DNA of 64,000 nucleotides from CAYNWT01 sp964450955 (GTDB lineage: Bacteria; Planctomycetota; Planctomycetia; Planctomycetales; Planctomycetaceae): assembly GCA_964450955.1 (NCBI GenBank), contig CAYVFI010000026.1, positions 1-64,000 of the forward strand. The letters are read 5' to 3'. Made by a program: the position numbers and the translations under genes. Below the pieces are notes generated by a model, which saw nothing but the letters and a program-made list of their open reading frames with translations, was not told where the DNA came from and ran no database searches. Shown piece by piece: positions 10,095-18,442 of this stretch (its first letter is position 1; every line of letters starts with the position of its first letter).

Positions 10095-10260
10095 GAGAAG
10101 TTTCGCCCTTTCTGCGAGTAGGGCTTAGCCGCGGCACCATCTATGGCAGCCAGACGGCTTCGATGACTTGCGTGCCAACAGTACGTGAGCGACTGTTACC
10201 AAGCGCGTCTCTTTGTGCGTTCTTCCGACGCGGTCCGGCCCCTTGATGTGCCACCGCCCG

Positions 10261-11211
10261 CTAAGGCAGGTTGGAACCGGAGTTGGGATTCGCAGCCGCC
10301 GTGGATTGATCAGTCGATGATTTCCGACCGTCAATGAACCGGTATTGGCCGCGGTTCGCATCTGCAATTCGCCGCATGATGGCTTCGCCGGATGAATCAC
10401 CCAGCGTGAAGGTGTGTACGGTCAGCCCCTTCTGTCTCTTCATTAACGCCGCCGCCTGCACGGGCTGAAACACGCCGTCAGTCAGGAAGTAAATCGTGTC
10501 CGGCTTCATGCGCAGCGCACGCTTGATGGCGGTTTGGGGTTTGGTGTCTCCGCCCGCCTCAGAACCGTGTATCCAACGGATTGCAGACGTCTTGTTCCGA
10601 TCCGTTGCGGCTCGCAAAACACGCCGGGACTGCGTTCGAGCCTGATCGTTAAACAGAATGACGGCGAACTTTTGACTTTCATCCAGTGACAGGATTGAGG
10701 TCTCCAGTTCGGTCTGAACGCGTCGAAACCGTGACTGCCGGATAAGTCGGAAGTCCATGCTGCCGGACGCATCGACAATGTAAACAATGCGCTTGCCATA
10801 AGCCCCGCCGGACTGAGAACCCGTCCCAAAGAACGCACCACCCAGGCTGGCCGAAACCGGCTTCAGCGCCAAGCCAGCCGCTGTTGCCGCAGAACCGGAA
10901 TCAGACGTCGCCACCGCTTTTACGGCCGCTTGTTCGTCTGTCTTCATGCCACCGCCCGTTGGCTCGTCCAGCAGTTCGACTGATTCACTGATATCGACAG
11001 CAGACAACTGGTCGTCATCGGCCCACGAAGTCGTGATAACGGTCGGCTTCTCACTGCCTCCACCGACATAAAACAGAGCCCCAACAACCAGAATCAGCAT
11101 GTGACCAAGCGTCGAAACGACCAGGGCAACCGTATCCCGCCGAGTTTCACGCGTGAAGCTGTCCGCTTGAGGTTGCGGCTTTGCTTTCTTGCTTCGGCGC
11201 TGTCTCGGCAT
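10261..11211 (-). CDS. Membrane-anchored VWA-domain protein
   Basis: A 316-residue protein. The N-terminus is a basic cytoplasmic stretch (RRSKKAKPQ), followed by one TM helix at about 27-50. A Gly/Ser/Ala-rich linker runs to about residue 138. A von Willebrand factor A domain follows, with the metal-site motif DASGSM at residues 147-152 and a later LTDGVF segment carrying the second Asp. The topology places the VWA domain in the periplasm. The function is probably metal-dependent protein interaction; the TM-plus-VWA layout recalls TonB/Bat-type envelope proteins. It is transcribed alone. Confidence 0.85.
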   Translation of the reverse strand: MPRQRRSKKAKPQPQADSFTRETRRDTVALVVSTLGHMLILVVGALFYVGGGSEKPTVITTSWADDDQLSAVDISESVELLDEPTGGGMKTDEQAAVKAVATSDSGSAATAAGLALKPVSASLGGAFFGTGSQSGGAYGKRIVYIVDASGSMDFRLIRQSRFRRVQTELETSILSLDESQKFAVILFNDQARTQSRRVLRAATDRNKTSAIRWIHGSEAGGDTKPQTAIKRALRMKPDTIYFLTDGVFQPVQAAALMKRQKGLTVHTFTLGDSSGEAIMRRIADANRGQYRFIDGRKSSTDQSTAAANPNSGSNLP

Positions 11212-11428
11212 CGGAACAGACCTGCTGGGGTGGGGCGGAAGGTTCTATTTTTGAACCTATTCTCAGATCCGCAAGCACTTTGTCTGGGTTCTACAGAATC
11301 TATAACGATTGAACGTGAGGGAGTTCAATTAGTCAATTGAGCACAAGTGACGTACCGAACAAAGAAAGGGGGAATGGGGCCACCCCTCTCAGTAATTCGC
11401 TTCGTTAGCGAACGCATGGGCGGCACGT

Positions 11429-12157
11429 ATGAACTCAACAAAACTCGACCTGTACTTCGCCAATACGTCAAACACTCAGCCCGCCGAACCCGCTGCCAGG
11501 GTGACACCGGCAGAATTGGCTGAAGAATCAACGCACACAAAGCCAGCGGTTCAGTCGGAACCAAGCCCGACACCTAAGCCTGTAGGAAATCCCACCAAGC
11601 CAACAGTGCCGTTGATCAATCCAGATCAAATCGAACTCGCTCGCGAACAGCGAGAAGCAGACCGACTTGCTCGACTCGCAAGATCCCGCGCGGCGAAGCA
11701 ACGGATGTCAGAACTCAAGCGAGCCACCGTCAGGCCACCCGCTGGGCAAATGACAACTCAGGGACCAAAGCCTGCCCAGCCGGACCTCGTCCTAAAGCCC
11801 AACAAGCCCATCAGACATCCGGAGTTGCAAACCAAGCCACCGGCGCGGCTTCGACTGGATCTAACCGGCAAGGAAGAAGAAGAAGAAGAAGACGGAAAGC
11901 CCAGCCCCACCCGCCGGCTACTGAATCTGATCACCGGACCCTTTCGCAACTTCTACGGACATTGTCCCAACTGCGGATCGGATGAAGTTTATGCCGTGAA
12001 CGCGTCAGGCCGATTCATCCGCTCAAAAGCAGAACGAGCGTTGGTCCTACAAAAGCTGTCCTGCGAACGCTGCATGTGCGCCCATACCAGGCCCGGACTA
12101 CTTCTCGGCGCGCCGGAACCAAAACTCCGCCCAAGAGATGAAGAACTCTACTCCTGA
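11429..12157 (+). CDS. Zinc-ribbon protein with disordered N-terminus
   Basis: A 242-residue protein of unknown function. Residues 1-150 are Pro/Lys/Glu/Ala-rich and probably disordered, with an acidic run (KEEEEEEDGK). The C-terminal 70 residues carry CPNC at 179-182 and CERC at 212-215, a four-Cys zinc ribbon in which an insertion of about 30 residues separates the two knuckles. There is no signal peptide or TM helix. The start is the first ATG in frame; no strong ribosome binding site was seen. It is convergent with the HAD phosphatase gene. Confidence 0.7.
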   Translation: MNSTKLDLYFANTSNTQPAEPAARVTPAELAEESTHTKPAVQSEPSPTPKPVGNPTKPTVPLINPDQIELAREQREADRLARLARSRAAKQRMSELKRATVRPPAGQMTTQGPKPAQPDLVLKPNKPIRHPELQTKPPARLRLDLTGKEEEEEEDGKPSPTRRLLNLITGPFRNFYGHCPNCGSDEVYAVNASGRFIRSKAERALVLQKLSCERCMCAHTRPGLLLGAPEPKLRPRDEELYS

Positions 12158-12176
12158 ACGCAAAGTTTTTTTCTTG

Positions 12177-12190
12177 CATCAGATCTGATG
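12177..12190. promoter_or_regulatory. 14-bp perfect palindrome CATCAGATCTGATG
   Basis: A perfect palindrome 20 nt after the zinc-ribbon stop, preceded by a T-run (12165-12172) in the same stretch. It could be a protein binding site or part of the 3' end of the transcript. Being between convergent genes, it is not an obvious promoter operator. Confidence 0.35.
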
Positions 12191-12317
12191 AGTAGAGTTA
12201 CGGCAATTGGTTCGCATCGGACAAGCACTGTCCGGTAACGTGGCCGCGGGTTTCAGTAGCCCATGTAAGAACACAGCCGTGCGGTCGCAACTGTCAGTCA
12301 AACGCAACGGTCCAACG

Positions 12318-12926
12318 TCAGGGCTGATCGCCAACGTAACCGGACGTTGCCTGGATGTGGAGACGCACATCAACCCAGTCCATGCCGGCGCTTTTGGCGG
12401 CCCGGATGCCGAGGTCGGAGTCTTCGTAGACGCAGCAGGCTTCCGGGGCGATGCCCATGAGTTCGGCGGCGCGGAGGAATACGTCGGGTTCGGGCTTGTG
12501 ACGCTTGGTGTCTTCTGCGGTGACGATGACTTTAAAGACGTCGGTGAGGCCGATTTGTTTCAGTTGTCTTAGAACACTGGGTCGAGTTGAACCGCTGGCG
12601 ACGGAAACGGGAATTCCGTCGGCCAGAAACACCTTCAACAAGTCGACGGTGAATCTGACTGGTTGCAGTTGGTTGATCGACCTGAAGAACTCAGCTTCTT
12701 TTTCTTCAGAGACGGCTTCGGCGTCGAGTTGCATTTTGTTTTCGGCGGCAAGAATTTCAACGATACTGACCGTCGGCATCCCACCCATCGCGTAACAACG
12801 CTGTGGAGGAAACTGAATGCCGTAGCGGGCCATGGTGCGTTCCCACGCGATGGCATGCAGTGGCATGCTGTCGGTCAGTGTGCCATCGCAGTCGAAGATG
12901 TGGCCCTTGTGTTTTGAACGGTTCAT
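12318..12926 (-). CDS. HAD-superfamily phosphatase (beta-PGM/YqaB-like)
   Basis: A 202-residue cytoplasmic hydrolase. Motif I is DCDGTLTD with nucleophile Asp12 and Asp14. Motif II is the Ser in VASGST, motif III the Lys in KRHKPEPDVF, and motif IV CCVYEDSDLGI. A helical cap lies between motifs I and II, as in the beta-phosphoglucomutase/phosphatase subclass. The substrate is not predictable; the closest functional guess is a sugar-phosphate phosphatase. It lies 7 nt downstream of the nitrilase gene on the same strand, so the two are probably one transcript. Confidence 0.9.
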   Translation of the reverse strand: MNRSKHKGHIFDCDGTLTDSMPLHAIAWERTMARYGIQFPPQRCYAMGGMPTVSIVEILAAENKMQLDAEAVSEEKEAEFFRSINQLQPVRFTVDLLKVFLADGIPVSVASGSTRPSVLRQLKQIGLTDVFKVIVTAEDTKRHKPEPDVFLRAAELMGIAPEACCVYEDSDLGIRAAKSAGMDWVDVRLHIQATSGYVGDQP

Positions 12927-12933
12927 TGCAGAA

Positions 12934-13794
12934 TCAAACTGGTGTATCGCGGCCGGGTTTTGGCAGATTGGTTGGTTGTGTTATTGGGCCATAAAGTTCA
13001 GGGCGACGGTCGGCCATACGATCGATTGCGTGTTTGCCAGGCACGCGGACGATTTTCTTGGTTCTGGCCAGTTCAACATCGATGTCGGCGTACAAAATTT
13101 CTTCGCCGCGGGTTTCCGCTTTGGCCAGTGTGTTGCCGTTGGGATCGCAAATGCTGCTGCGGCCAATGAAGGAGAACCCGCGTTCGTTGCCGACCCGATT
13201 AATGGCCGCGAAGTAAACGGCGTTCTCAACGGCTCGCGAATTGATGGTGTAGTCGGCTGTGGTTTCTGCACCCGGCGGCCAGTTGGTCGGGAGCGCGATG
13301 AGGTCGGCTCCACCCATGGCCAGGCAGCGGGATGCTTCGGGGAACGAGGCATCGTAGCAAATCAGCATGCCCACGTTTATGTCGCCGGCCAGGTGCGAGG
13401 CGAATGCCTGGTCGCCGAATGACGTAAACATGTCGACGCCCAGGTACGGCAGGTGAGCCTTGCGGTAATTCGAAATCACTCCATCGGGACCGATAAGAAC
13501 CGCGGCGTTGAACACGTCGGTTCCGTCAAGTTCCAGCATCCCAACAACCATGTACGCGTTCAAATCCTGGCACGCGCGAGCCAGGCGTTCTGTTGACGGG
13601 CCGGGAATCGATTCCGCAAATCCCCGCGCTTCTTCAAGGTCGTTGAAGCAGTAGCCCGTCAAAACACACTCGGGAAACACTGACAGCGCCGCGCCGTTTT
13701 GGGTGGTGATTTTGAAGCGTTCGATAACGCTGTCGATGTTGGCGGACACTTCACCGATGGTGACATCCATCTGGATGCCGGCGATCTTCGTCAT
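12934..13794 (-). CDS. Carbon-nitrogen hydrolase (nitrilase superfamily)
   Basis: A 286-residue cytoplasmic amidase/nitrilase-fold enzyme. The catalytic triad is visible: Glu42 (FPECVLTGY), Lys112 (YRKAHLP) and Cys146 (LICYDASFPE). The ATG at 13794 was chosen because AGGAA precedes it and the conserved sequence MTKIAGIQMD begins there; the frame is open 44 codons further, into the divergent gene. The superfamily hydrolyses amides or carbamoyl compounds. The divergent Rieske/sulfatase operon hints at catabolism of a modified organic compound, but this is inference. Confidence 0.9.
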   Translation of the reverse strand: MTKIAGIQMDVTIGEVSANIDSVIERFKITTQNGAALSVFPECVLTGYCFNDLEEARGFAESIPGPSTERLARACQDLNAYMVVGMLELDGTDVFNAAVLIGPDGVISNYRKAHLPYLGVDMFTSFGDQAFASHLAGDINVGMLICYDASFPEASRCLAMGGADLIALPTNWPPGAETTADYTINSRAVENAVYFAAINRVGNERGFSFIGRSSICDPNGNTLAKAETRGEEILYADIDVELARTKKIVRVPGKHAIDRMADRRPELYGPITQPTNLPKPGRDTPV

Positions 13795-13877
13795 GATTTG
13801 CGTTCCTGTTTGTGCGAGCTGAATCTCAACAGGGTGGTTGGTGGTTCGCAAGGGCTCTGACTGTCTATGCTGCTGGA

Positions 13878-14927
13878 ATGAACTGGGCTTATCAAAGAAC
13901 CAATCCTTTCGACAACGGCACACCATCGCTGCGTGACTGCTGGAACCGATCGACGACCTTGATTGCGAAACTCAAAGCGGAGTTCGAGCAGGCAGGGATT
14001 GTTGATCGCGTTCGAACCGTTTATGTGGCCGGTTCGTTGGGGCGGATGGAGGCGGTGCCGTCTTCAGATTGCGATATCGTGGTTGTCTTAAGCGAACACG
14101 ACAGAGCCAGCAATTCTGGCGAAGACGTTGTGGCTGCGGTGTTTGATTGCGTTTCGCGAACAGGTTTTCAGCGACCAAAAATGGAAGGAATCTTTGGTTC
14201 GGCAACCAGCTTCGAACAAATGTTGGACCCCGCCACGGCCGGCAAGGTGGATGAAGATCTCGGGGTGTTTGGCAAACGCATCCAGGCTTTATTAGATAGC
14301 CAGCCGTTGATTCACGACAACGAATTCGCATTGCTACAACGGTCCATTCTCAAACGCTACGCCAGCGCGCCGCGGGCGGATCCGGATGCGTTTGAACTTG
14401 GTTGGCTGATGGACGATTTGGTTCGCTACTGGCGATCTTTGTGTGCCCGCACGCGCTGGCTATCTTATGACAAGCAAAACACCTGGCGCGCACTGAACGT
14501 GAAGGTTCGCCACAGCCGCATGTTGTTGTGTGCAGGGTTGTTTCATTTGCTATGCGAAGCGAACCAGACAGGTCGGACGCGGCGAGGCGTCGTTACGACA
14601 GTCGAAGAAACGTCGACGCCGAACAAGCTCACGAGGTTGCCGGAACAGCGATGCAATGCGTGGCCCGGCCTACAGGCGTTGACCGACCGGCTGAGACTGG
14701 TTCCGCTGGAACGTGTTTCGCAGTCTGGCCAGGCGTCAGGCATCATTGCCTGCTACGAGGTCTTCATGACGGCAATGACAGGCGGACTCACCGACACGGT
14801 TGGCGACCCGAACACGTTTGCAAAGCTGATTGCCAACGGGGCTGAGATGTCGGAAGCTGTCGGAACCGCTTTGAACAACCGATTTGGAACACGCGTCGCT
14901 GCGGCACTATTCGGTGAATTGCGATGA
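13878..14927 (+). CDS. Nucleotidyltransferase-fold protein (DUF294/GlnD-like)
   Basis: A 349-residue protein. Residues 51-70 carry AGSLGR followed by SSDCDIVVV, the Gly-Ser and Asp-x-Asp metal motif of the Pol-beta-type nucleotidyltransferase fold seen in GlnD and DUF294 proteins. The remaining helical part is not recognised. The start at 13878 is the ATG beginning the conserved part; the frame is open further but would run into the nitrilase leader. Its last codon overlaps the next gene by 4 nt (ATGA), so translation is probably coupled to the Rieske oxygenase. The role could be modification of a protein or small molecule linked to the pathway. Confidence 0.78.
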   Translation: MNWAYQRTNPFDNGTPSLRDCWNRSTTLIAKLKAEFEQAGIVDRVRTVYVAGSLGRMEAVPSSDCDIVVVLSEHDRASNSGEDVVAAVFDCVSRTGFQRPKMEGIFGSATSFEQMLDPATAGKVDEDLGVFGKRIQALLDSQPLIHDNEFALLQRSILKRYASAPRADPDAFELGWLMDDLVRYWRSLCARTRWLSYDKQNTWRALNVKVRHSRMLLCAGLFHLLCEANQTGRTRRGVVTTVEETSTPNKLTRLPEQRCNAWPGLQALTDRLRLVPLERVSQSGQASGIIACYEVFMTAMTGGLTDTVGDPNTFAKLIANGAEMSEAVGTALNNRFGTRVAAALFGELR

Positions 14928-16039
14928 ACAACAAACGCTCGTCATTCGGAGCCAAAACGCTGCCGACTCGGTTCTACACATCCGCCGATGTGTATGAACT
15001 TGAGACTCAACGCGTGTTCGAAACTCACTGGCAATGCGTTGGTCGGTCGTCGCAATGCGCGGAGACCGGGCAATCGATTCTTGTTGACGTTGAAGGCGAA
15101 AGCCTGATTGTCGTTCGCAATGAAGACGCGACCCTGCGCTGCTTTTTTAATGTGTGTCGCCACCGGGGCACTCGGCTGTGCGAAACTGATGGAGAACGCT
15201 TCCGTAAGTCCATTACGTGCCCATATCACGCATGGTCGTATGGTTTGGATGGAGCCTGCACGGCGGCTCCCAACATGAGCGAAGTGGAGGAGTTCGATAA
15301 GTCGCAGTGGGGTCTGAAGCAGGCATCAGTTACCGAATGCCTGGGCTTCATTTTTGTGAACCTTGCCGACAGCCCTCCGCCAATCGAAACCGCGTTGGGG
15401 CCATTGGCTTCGCGGTTGGATAATTGGAACGTGGCCGAGTTGGTTCCGGTGGTCGAGTTAGAATACAGCATCGCGGCGAACTGGAAAATGCTGTTCCAGA
15501 ACTACAACGAGTGCTACCACTGCCCGCGCGTGCATCCGGCTTTGAACGCGATGTCTTCGTTTGACACAGCTGCCAACGATATTGACGAAGGTCCTGTTCT
15601 GGGTGGGCCGATGCGGCTGGCTAACGGGATCGACAGCATGACAACCGACGGCGCCGCGTGCGCGGCGGTTCTGCCTTCACTTGATCAACACGACGCGCGG
15701 CGTGTCTATTATTTCACTGTGTTTCCCACGTTGTTTATCAGCCCGCATCCGGACTTTGTTTTGGTTCATCGTGTCGAACGCTGTTCACCGGTTGCGTCAC
15801 GAATCGTGTGTGAGTTTCTGTTTCATCCAGCGGCGATTGCTGAACCGAAGTTCGATCCAACGCCGGCCGTTGAGTTCTGGGACCAGACCAACAAACAGGA
15901 CTGGCACGTCTGCGAACTTTCGCAACAGGGCGTGTCATCACGGGCATATGAACCCGGACCGTATTCAAACGTGGAATGCACGCTGGCCGCGTTCGATCGG
16001 CACTATTTAGACGTCATGGGTGTGGAGGCGATCGAGTGA
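14924..16039 (+). CDS. Rieske non-heme iron oxygenase, alpha subunit
   Basis: A 371-residue oxygenase. The Rieske [2Fe-2S] ligands are Cys78-x-His80 and Cys99-x2-His102 (CRHRGTRLC and CPYHAWSYGLDG). The mononuclear iron site is in NWKMLFQNYNECYHCPRVH with His199 and His204; a later Asp completes the triad. The NxxECYHCPxxH pattern resembles the quaternary-ammonium/choline monooxygenase branch more than toluene-type dioxygenases, so N-demethylation or O-demethylation is a reasonable guess. No reductase gene is adjacent. It overlaps both neighbours by 4 nt, marking an operon. Confidence 0.92.
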   Translation: MNNKRSSFGAKTLPTRFYTSADVYELETQRVFETHWQCVGRSSQCAETGQSILVDVEGESLIVVRNEDATLRCFFNVCRHRGTRLCETDGERFRKSITCPYHAWSYGLDGACTAAPNMSEVEEFDKSQWGLKQASVTECLGFIFVNLADSPPPIETALGPLASRLDNWNVAELVPVVELEYSIAANWKMLFQNYNECYHCPRVHPALNAMSSFDTAANDIDEGPVLGGPMRLANGIDSMTTDGAACAAVLPSLDQHDARRVYYFTVFPTLFISPHPDFVLVHRVERCSPVASRIVCEFLFHPAAIAEPKFDPTPAVEFWDQTNKQDWHVCELSQQGVSSRAYEPGPYSNVECTLAAFDRHYLDVMGVEAIE

Positions 16040-17454
16040 GCGACCGACCGAATATTCTGTGGCTGTGCACCGACCAGCAACGGTTCGACACGATTCGATT
16101 GTTGGGCAATCCGCTGGTTCGATCGCCCAATGTCGATCGGCTTGTTGAAGAGGGCGTGACGTTTACGCAGGCGTACTGCCAAAGCCCCGTGTGTGCGCCA
16201 AGTCGCGCGTCGTTTTTGACTGGCCGATATCCGCGGACGACCGGCTGTCGGCAAAACGGGCAGATGATTCCCGAGAACGAAGTTCTTATCAGTCGCATGC
16301 TGGCTGATGCTGGATACCGCTGCGGGTTGGCCGGCAAGTTGCACCTGGCTTCGTGTTCGGACGGCAAAGTTGAGGCTCGCATTGACGATGGGTACCACGA
16401 TTTTCATTGGTCACACCATCCGCAACCCGACTGGGAAGAGAATGCATACACGCAGTGGCTAAAGTCAAAAGGCAAGACCTGGGAGGAACTCTACACAGGC
16501 CGCGCGACGGGGTATGTGAAGGAAGGTGTTCCGGCAAAGTACCATCAGACAACGTGGTGCGCTGAAGTGACAATCGACTTCATCACGGCGAACCGGGGAC
16601 AGCCGTGGTTCTTCAGTTTCAATTGCTTTGACCCACACCATCCGTTTGATCCGCCGGCCGAGTATCTGCAGAAGTACAATCCGGCCAACATGCCGTTGCC
16701 GAAGATTGGCTCAAACGCCCCGGGTTCGAAAACTTCGTTTCAGGAACTCGATTCGGTATGGGCCCACAACAGTCCCGGTGAGTTTCACACCGGCGCGATG
16801 ACTGACGATGATCGGCGCGAAGTGACTGCAGCTTACTATGCGATGTGCGAGCTGATTGACAATCAGGTCGGCCGCATCATGACGGCACTCGAAGACACAG
16901 GGCAACGCGATAACACGATTGTTGTGTTTATGTCGGATCACGGCGAGATGCTGGGCGATCATGGAATTTACTTCAAAGGTCCGCACTTTTACGATGAAGC
17001 GGTACGCGTGCCGTTGGTGGTTTCGTGGCCGAAGCGGTTCCAATCGGGGCTGCAAGTTAGCGGGCTGACGGAACTGGTCGATTTGGTTCCAACGTTTCTG
17101 GAAGCGTGCGATCTGCCGGTTCCAAATCGTGTGCAAGGGCATTCGCTCATTCCGCACCTCACGGGCGCGGCGGATCCATCGAAGCATCGTGATTTCGTCT
17201 ACTGCGAGTATCTAAACAGTTGGACTCACAGCGACGCGTATGGAACCATGCTGCGGACCGAAACGGAAAAGATTGTGGTCTACCACGGAACCGATCAGGG
17301 TGAGCTGTACGACCTGGCATCGGATCCGGACGAGTTCGAGAACCTCTGGGATTCGCCCGACCATCAGCCAATGAAGCTACGACTGATGCAGCAATGCTTC
17401 GACGCCAGCGTCTTCAACATGGACCCCGACCCACCCCGCCTGGGCCCCTTCTGA
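16036..17454 (+). CDS. Type I sulfatase
   Basis: A 472-residue sulfatase. The start is GTG at 16036, inside the stop of the Rieske gene (GTGA overlap), with GGAGG 6-7 nt upstream. The formylglycine site is CAPSR at residues 53-57. The N-terminal metal site is PNILWLCTDQQRFD, and the second metal site is MSDHGEMLGDHG. No signal peptide is visible, so unlike many planctomycete sulfatases it may act in the cytoplasm. Being translationally coupled to a Rieske oxygenase, it may remove sulfate from the same imported compound. A repeat core begins 2 nt after the stop. Confidence 0.93.
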   Translation: MSDRPNILWLCTDQQRFDTIRLLGNPLVRSPNVDRLVEEGVTFTQAYCQSPVCAPSRASFLTGRYPRTTGCRQNGQMIPENEVLISRMLADAGYRCGLAGKLHLASCSDGKVEARIDDGYHDFHWSHHPQPDWEENAYTQWLKSKGKTWEELYTGRATGYVKEGVPAKYHQTTWCAEVTIDFITANRGQPWFFSFNCFDPHHPFDPPAEYLQKYNPANMPLPKIGSNAPGSKTSFQELDSVWAHNSPGEFHTGAMTDDDRREVTAAYYAMCELIDNQVGRIMTALEDTGQRDNTIVVFMSDHGEMLGDHGIYFKGPHFYDEAVRVPLVVSWPKRFQSGLQVSGLTELVDLVPTFLEACDLPVPNRVQGHSLIPHLTGAADPSKHRDFVYCEYLNSWTHSDAYGTMLRTETEKIVVYHGTDQGELYDLASDPDEFENLWDSPDHQPMKLRLMQQCFDASVFNMDPDPPRLGPF

Positions 17455-17456
17455 CG

Positions 17457-17490
17457 AACGTTCCGTTCCATCGGTATCCGGTGGGTGGGG
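17457..17490 (+). repeat. 3'-end repeat, copy 1
   Basis: A 26-nt core (AACGTTCCGTT, 2 variable bases, then ATCGGTATCCGGT) begins right after the sulfatase stop. The same core occurs at 28823 and 46388, and a shorter one in reverse orientation at 23057. With the 46388 copy, identity extends from the TGA stop through a GGTGG-GTGAC tail (about 50 nt). The following 200 nt up to 17721 contain no other gene. Confidence 0.85.
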
Positions 17491-17721
17491 TGACTGGAGT
17501 TGGAGCGGTTACCTCCGGCTGATGATGTAGTGGGGACGGTATCGCTCTAACATGGGTGGCCGGGGTTGGAACCAGGCACAAGTGAAGACCTGGGGCACGG
17601 TGCGGGGCTCCATCCGGGCAGACCATTACCGGTTAATCACCGCGGTGTCCTTCGTCACGTGATGTTGCGCGCGGGGTGTGATACGCTGCTGTTCCTTGAA
17701 AGTTAGAAGCAGGTGGAAGTT

Positions 17722-17859
17722 ATGACTGGCTATACAGTGAATACGGGTTCGTCCAGGAAGTTCTCTGAAGGATGGGAGAACTCAATGGGCAAGAAGACAA
17801 AGAAGAAAGCGACCAAGAAGAAGGTCGTGAAAAAGAAGGCGGCTAAGAAAAAGAAGTAG
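17722..17859 (+). CDS. Small Lys/Ala-rich basic protein
   Basis: A 45-residue protein. The first half (YTVNTGSSRKFSEGWENS) looks like a short conserved segment; the second half is a histone H1-like tail made of Lys, Ala, Thr and Val (KKATKKKVVKKKAAKKKK). AGGTGGAAG precedes the ATG, a good ribosome binding site. The tail suggests nucleic-acid binding, perhaps as a nucleoid-associated protein, but the function is not established. It stands alone between the sulfatase and the pyruvate kinase operon. Confidence 0.7.
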   Translation: MTGYTVNTGSSRKFSEGWENSMGKKTKKKATKKKVVKKKAAKKKK

Positions 17860-18126
17860 CGCGCAGGGCGAGATTTATGTCGCCACGGGGATCGAAAACC
17901 CCGCGCATGTCAGCTCGCCCGCTTGCGGGAGAGGTCGCGGTCTCAGCCGCGGGAGAGGGTTGGTTCTCCTTGTCTTCCGGGACATTGAACCGCCAACATT
18001 GGACATCGAAGTGCCAGGCTCACTCCATCCCAACTCCGGTCTTCGAAATCCGGGGCGTCGGTTAGCGCGTTGTCATTGGCGCGATCGCTGCAATTTCTGT
18101 GGCGTTCGCCTAGAATCCTGGGCGTT
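17860..18126. other. Intergenic region with small GC hairpins
   Basis: No gene is visible. Short hairpins occur: GGGG-atcgaaaa-CCCC near 17885, CCCGC-tt-GCGGG near 17918, and CGCGG-tctcag-CCGCG near 17936, the last two followed by the repeated tail GGAGAGG. They may form the 3' end of the small Lys-rich gene transcript or a dispersed repeat. Confidence 0.5.
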
Positions 18127-18432
18127 ATGACTGCCGACAAGCCTACAGACAACAACAAATCCGCTCTGCCCATCACTGATGGACCGGTGCCGGTTTTTGA
18201 TTGCCACGTGCTGCTGACTCACACGGATTCTGGCGTGACCGCTCGAACCGCAAACATAGACGGCGTCACGGCAAGCGGTCCAACAGAACGCGACGCGCTG
18301 ATGGCGATTGTGAAGACGTTTAAGAAAACCGTCGAAGAACATCACCAAAACAAGCAACCCATTCCGTTCTTGGCCGAACCTCACAAACCCGAACCTGGCG
18401 AAGTCGAGCGCTGGGTGCCGGTTCATCTCTGA
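18127..18432 (+). CDS. Small conserved-type protein of unknown function
   Basis: A 101-residue soluble protein, rich in Glu/His/Pro. It contains a segment VFDCHVLLTHTDSGVTARTANIDGVTASGPTERDALMAIV cut here only to note a strand-helix pattern typical of a small alpha/beta domain like those of the HicB or DUF1902 type; the match is not strong. The stop lies 10 nt before the pyruvate kinase start, so the two are probably co-transcribed. ATG at 18127 was preferred over an in-frame upstream ATG because the upstream residues look non-coding. Confidence 0.65.
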   Translation: MTADKPTDNNKSALPITDGPVPVFDCHVLLTHTDSGVTARTANIDGVTASGPTERDALMAIVKTFKKTVEEHHQNKQPIPFLAEPHKPEPGEVERWVPVHL

Positions 18433-18442
18433 AAGTAAAACA

